The notes under the pieces were generated by a model, which was given only the letters and a program-made list of their open reading frames with translations, had not been told where the DNA came from and did no database searches. From Chitinophagia bacterium (lineage in GTDB: Bacteria; Bacteroidota; Bacteroidia; Chitinophagales; Chitinophagaceae), in assembly GCA_010027295.1 (NCBI GenBank), contig RGVM01000167.1, positions 1 to 6,360 on the forward strand: DNA of 6,360 nucleotides, in the 5' to 3' direction. A program made the translations under genes and the position numbers. Below, piece after piece: positions 5,973 to 6,360 of the stretch (positions are counted from its first letter, which is position 1; every line of letters begins with the position of its first letter).

Positions 5973-6360
5973 ATGGAGAAAAAACACATCCTCACAGGCG
6001 CACAGGCTTCCATGAAGCTCCGACGCATGGCCTTCGAGATCCTGGAGAACAACCTGGGCGAGGAGCACATCGTCCTGGTTGGGATCCGCGACAGCGGATA
6101 TACGGTGGCCCGGAGACTGCAGCTGCTGCTGGCAGAGATATCCCCCGTCCGCGTCTCCCTCTTCCCCCTCTCGATCGACAAGCGCAGGCCCGCCGGCGCA
6201 GTCATAGAGCCGATGCCCGAGGTGGACGGAGAAGTCGTGATACTGGTCGACGACGTCGCCAACAGCGGTCGCACGCTGCTCTATGCCCTCAAACCCTTCC
6301 TCGACAGGTACCCGAAAAAAATTCAGACCCTGGTGCTCGTCGAACGCAGCCACAAGACAT
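5973..6360 (+). CDS. PyrR-like phosphoribosyltransferase, N-terminal 129 residues (cut by window end)
   Basis: A type I phosphoribosyltransferase. The 5-phosphoribosyl-1-pyrophosphate (PRPP) binding loop is VILVDDVANSGRTL at residues 89-102, with the paired acidic residues D93-D94 and the S/G-R-T loop that holds the pyrophosphate. It is preceded by VLVGIRDSGYTVARRL (34-49), which matches the pyrophosphate-loop region, and followed by LVLVERSHKT (120-129), resembling PyrR's LVDRGHR. The family includes PyrR, the uracil-sensing pyr attenuation protein with weak uracil phosphoribosyltransferase activity, and many Bacteroidota paralogues of unproven substrate. I therefore give no symbol. The ATG at 5973 fits the family's usual N-terminus (MEKKHILTGAQASMKLRRMA); M14 and M19 are less likely. 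Usual length is about 165-180 residues, so about 40 are missing beyond the window. It is divergent from the Fe-S operon, and nothing indicates a functional link between them. Confidence 0.9.
   Translation, partial: MEKKHILTGAQASMKLRRMAFEILENNLGEEHIVLVGIRDSGYTVARRLQLLLAEISPVRVSLFPLSIDKRRPAGAVIEPMPEVDGEVVILVDDVANSGRTLLYALKPFLDRYPKKIQTLVLVERSHKT

Noticed and set aside
5973..6360. Naming the phosphoribosyltransferase pyrR
   Set aside because: Bacteroidota carry several PyrR-like paralogues. The C-terminus is missing, and no pyr genes or attenuator are visible in the window.
1..6360. CRISPR array, tRNA/rRNA gene, transposon ends or defence system
   Set aside because: No spaced direct repeats, cloverleaf, terminal inverted repeats, transposase, nuclease or toxin motifs were seen on reading both strands.

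Overview
The window looks like chromosome of a GC-rich Bacteroidota bacterium, probably of the Chitinophagaceae/Sphingobacteriia type. The reasons are an outer-membrane barrel protein with a carboxypeptidase-regulatory domain and a plug, genes without clear Shine-Dalgarno sites but with A-rich leaders, a match to the Bacteroidota -7 promoter element (TAnnTTTG), and proteins whose closest recalled relatives are from that group. The assignment rests on remembered family sequences; no search was run.

Layout: (1) 1-635, the C-terminal part of an SGNH-fold esterase (SASA/sialate-esterase-like). It keeps HQGE and the D-x-x-H block but has no visible nucleophile block, and the frame is closed by a TGA near the window start, so it looks 5'-truncated or frameshifted. 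(2) 636-729, a short AT-richer intergenic stretch with repeated GTATAAA motifs and a small inverted repeat. (3) 730-3207 (+), an 825-residue TonB-dependent-receptor-like barrel protein with a signal peptide. (4) 3196-5912 (-), a three-gene operon. Its promoter-proximal gene encodes a membrane protein with a NarI-like b-heme region and two [4Fe-4S] clusters. Next comes a two-repeat CCG-domain protein of the HdrB/HdrD type, then a small Bacteroidota protein usually mislabelled 'ABC transporter ATPase'. (5) 5973-6360 (+), the start of a PyrR-like phosphoribosyltransferase, divergent from the operon and cut by the window end.

The first two operon genes together have the domain set of a split membrane-bound heterodisulfide-reductase-like menaquinone oxidoreductase. 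A reasonable inference is that they pass electrons between a soluble donor, possibly electron transfer flavoprotein, and menaquinone. They are read in the same frame and separated by one TGA with no other in-frame stop, so a read-through product would resemble the single-chain versions known elsewhere. The third gene is coupled through an ATGA junction and may be an accessory factor of unknown function. The barrel gene and the operon converge and overlap by 12 bp with no visible terminator.

I see no RNA gene, CRISPR array, insertion sequence or defence system. The items most worth following up are the Fe-S operon with its unexplained third member, the single-stop junction, and the damaged esterase.
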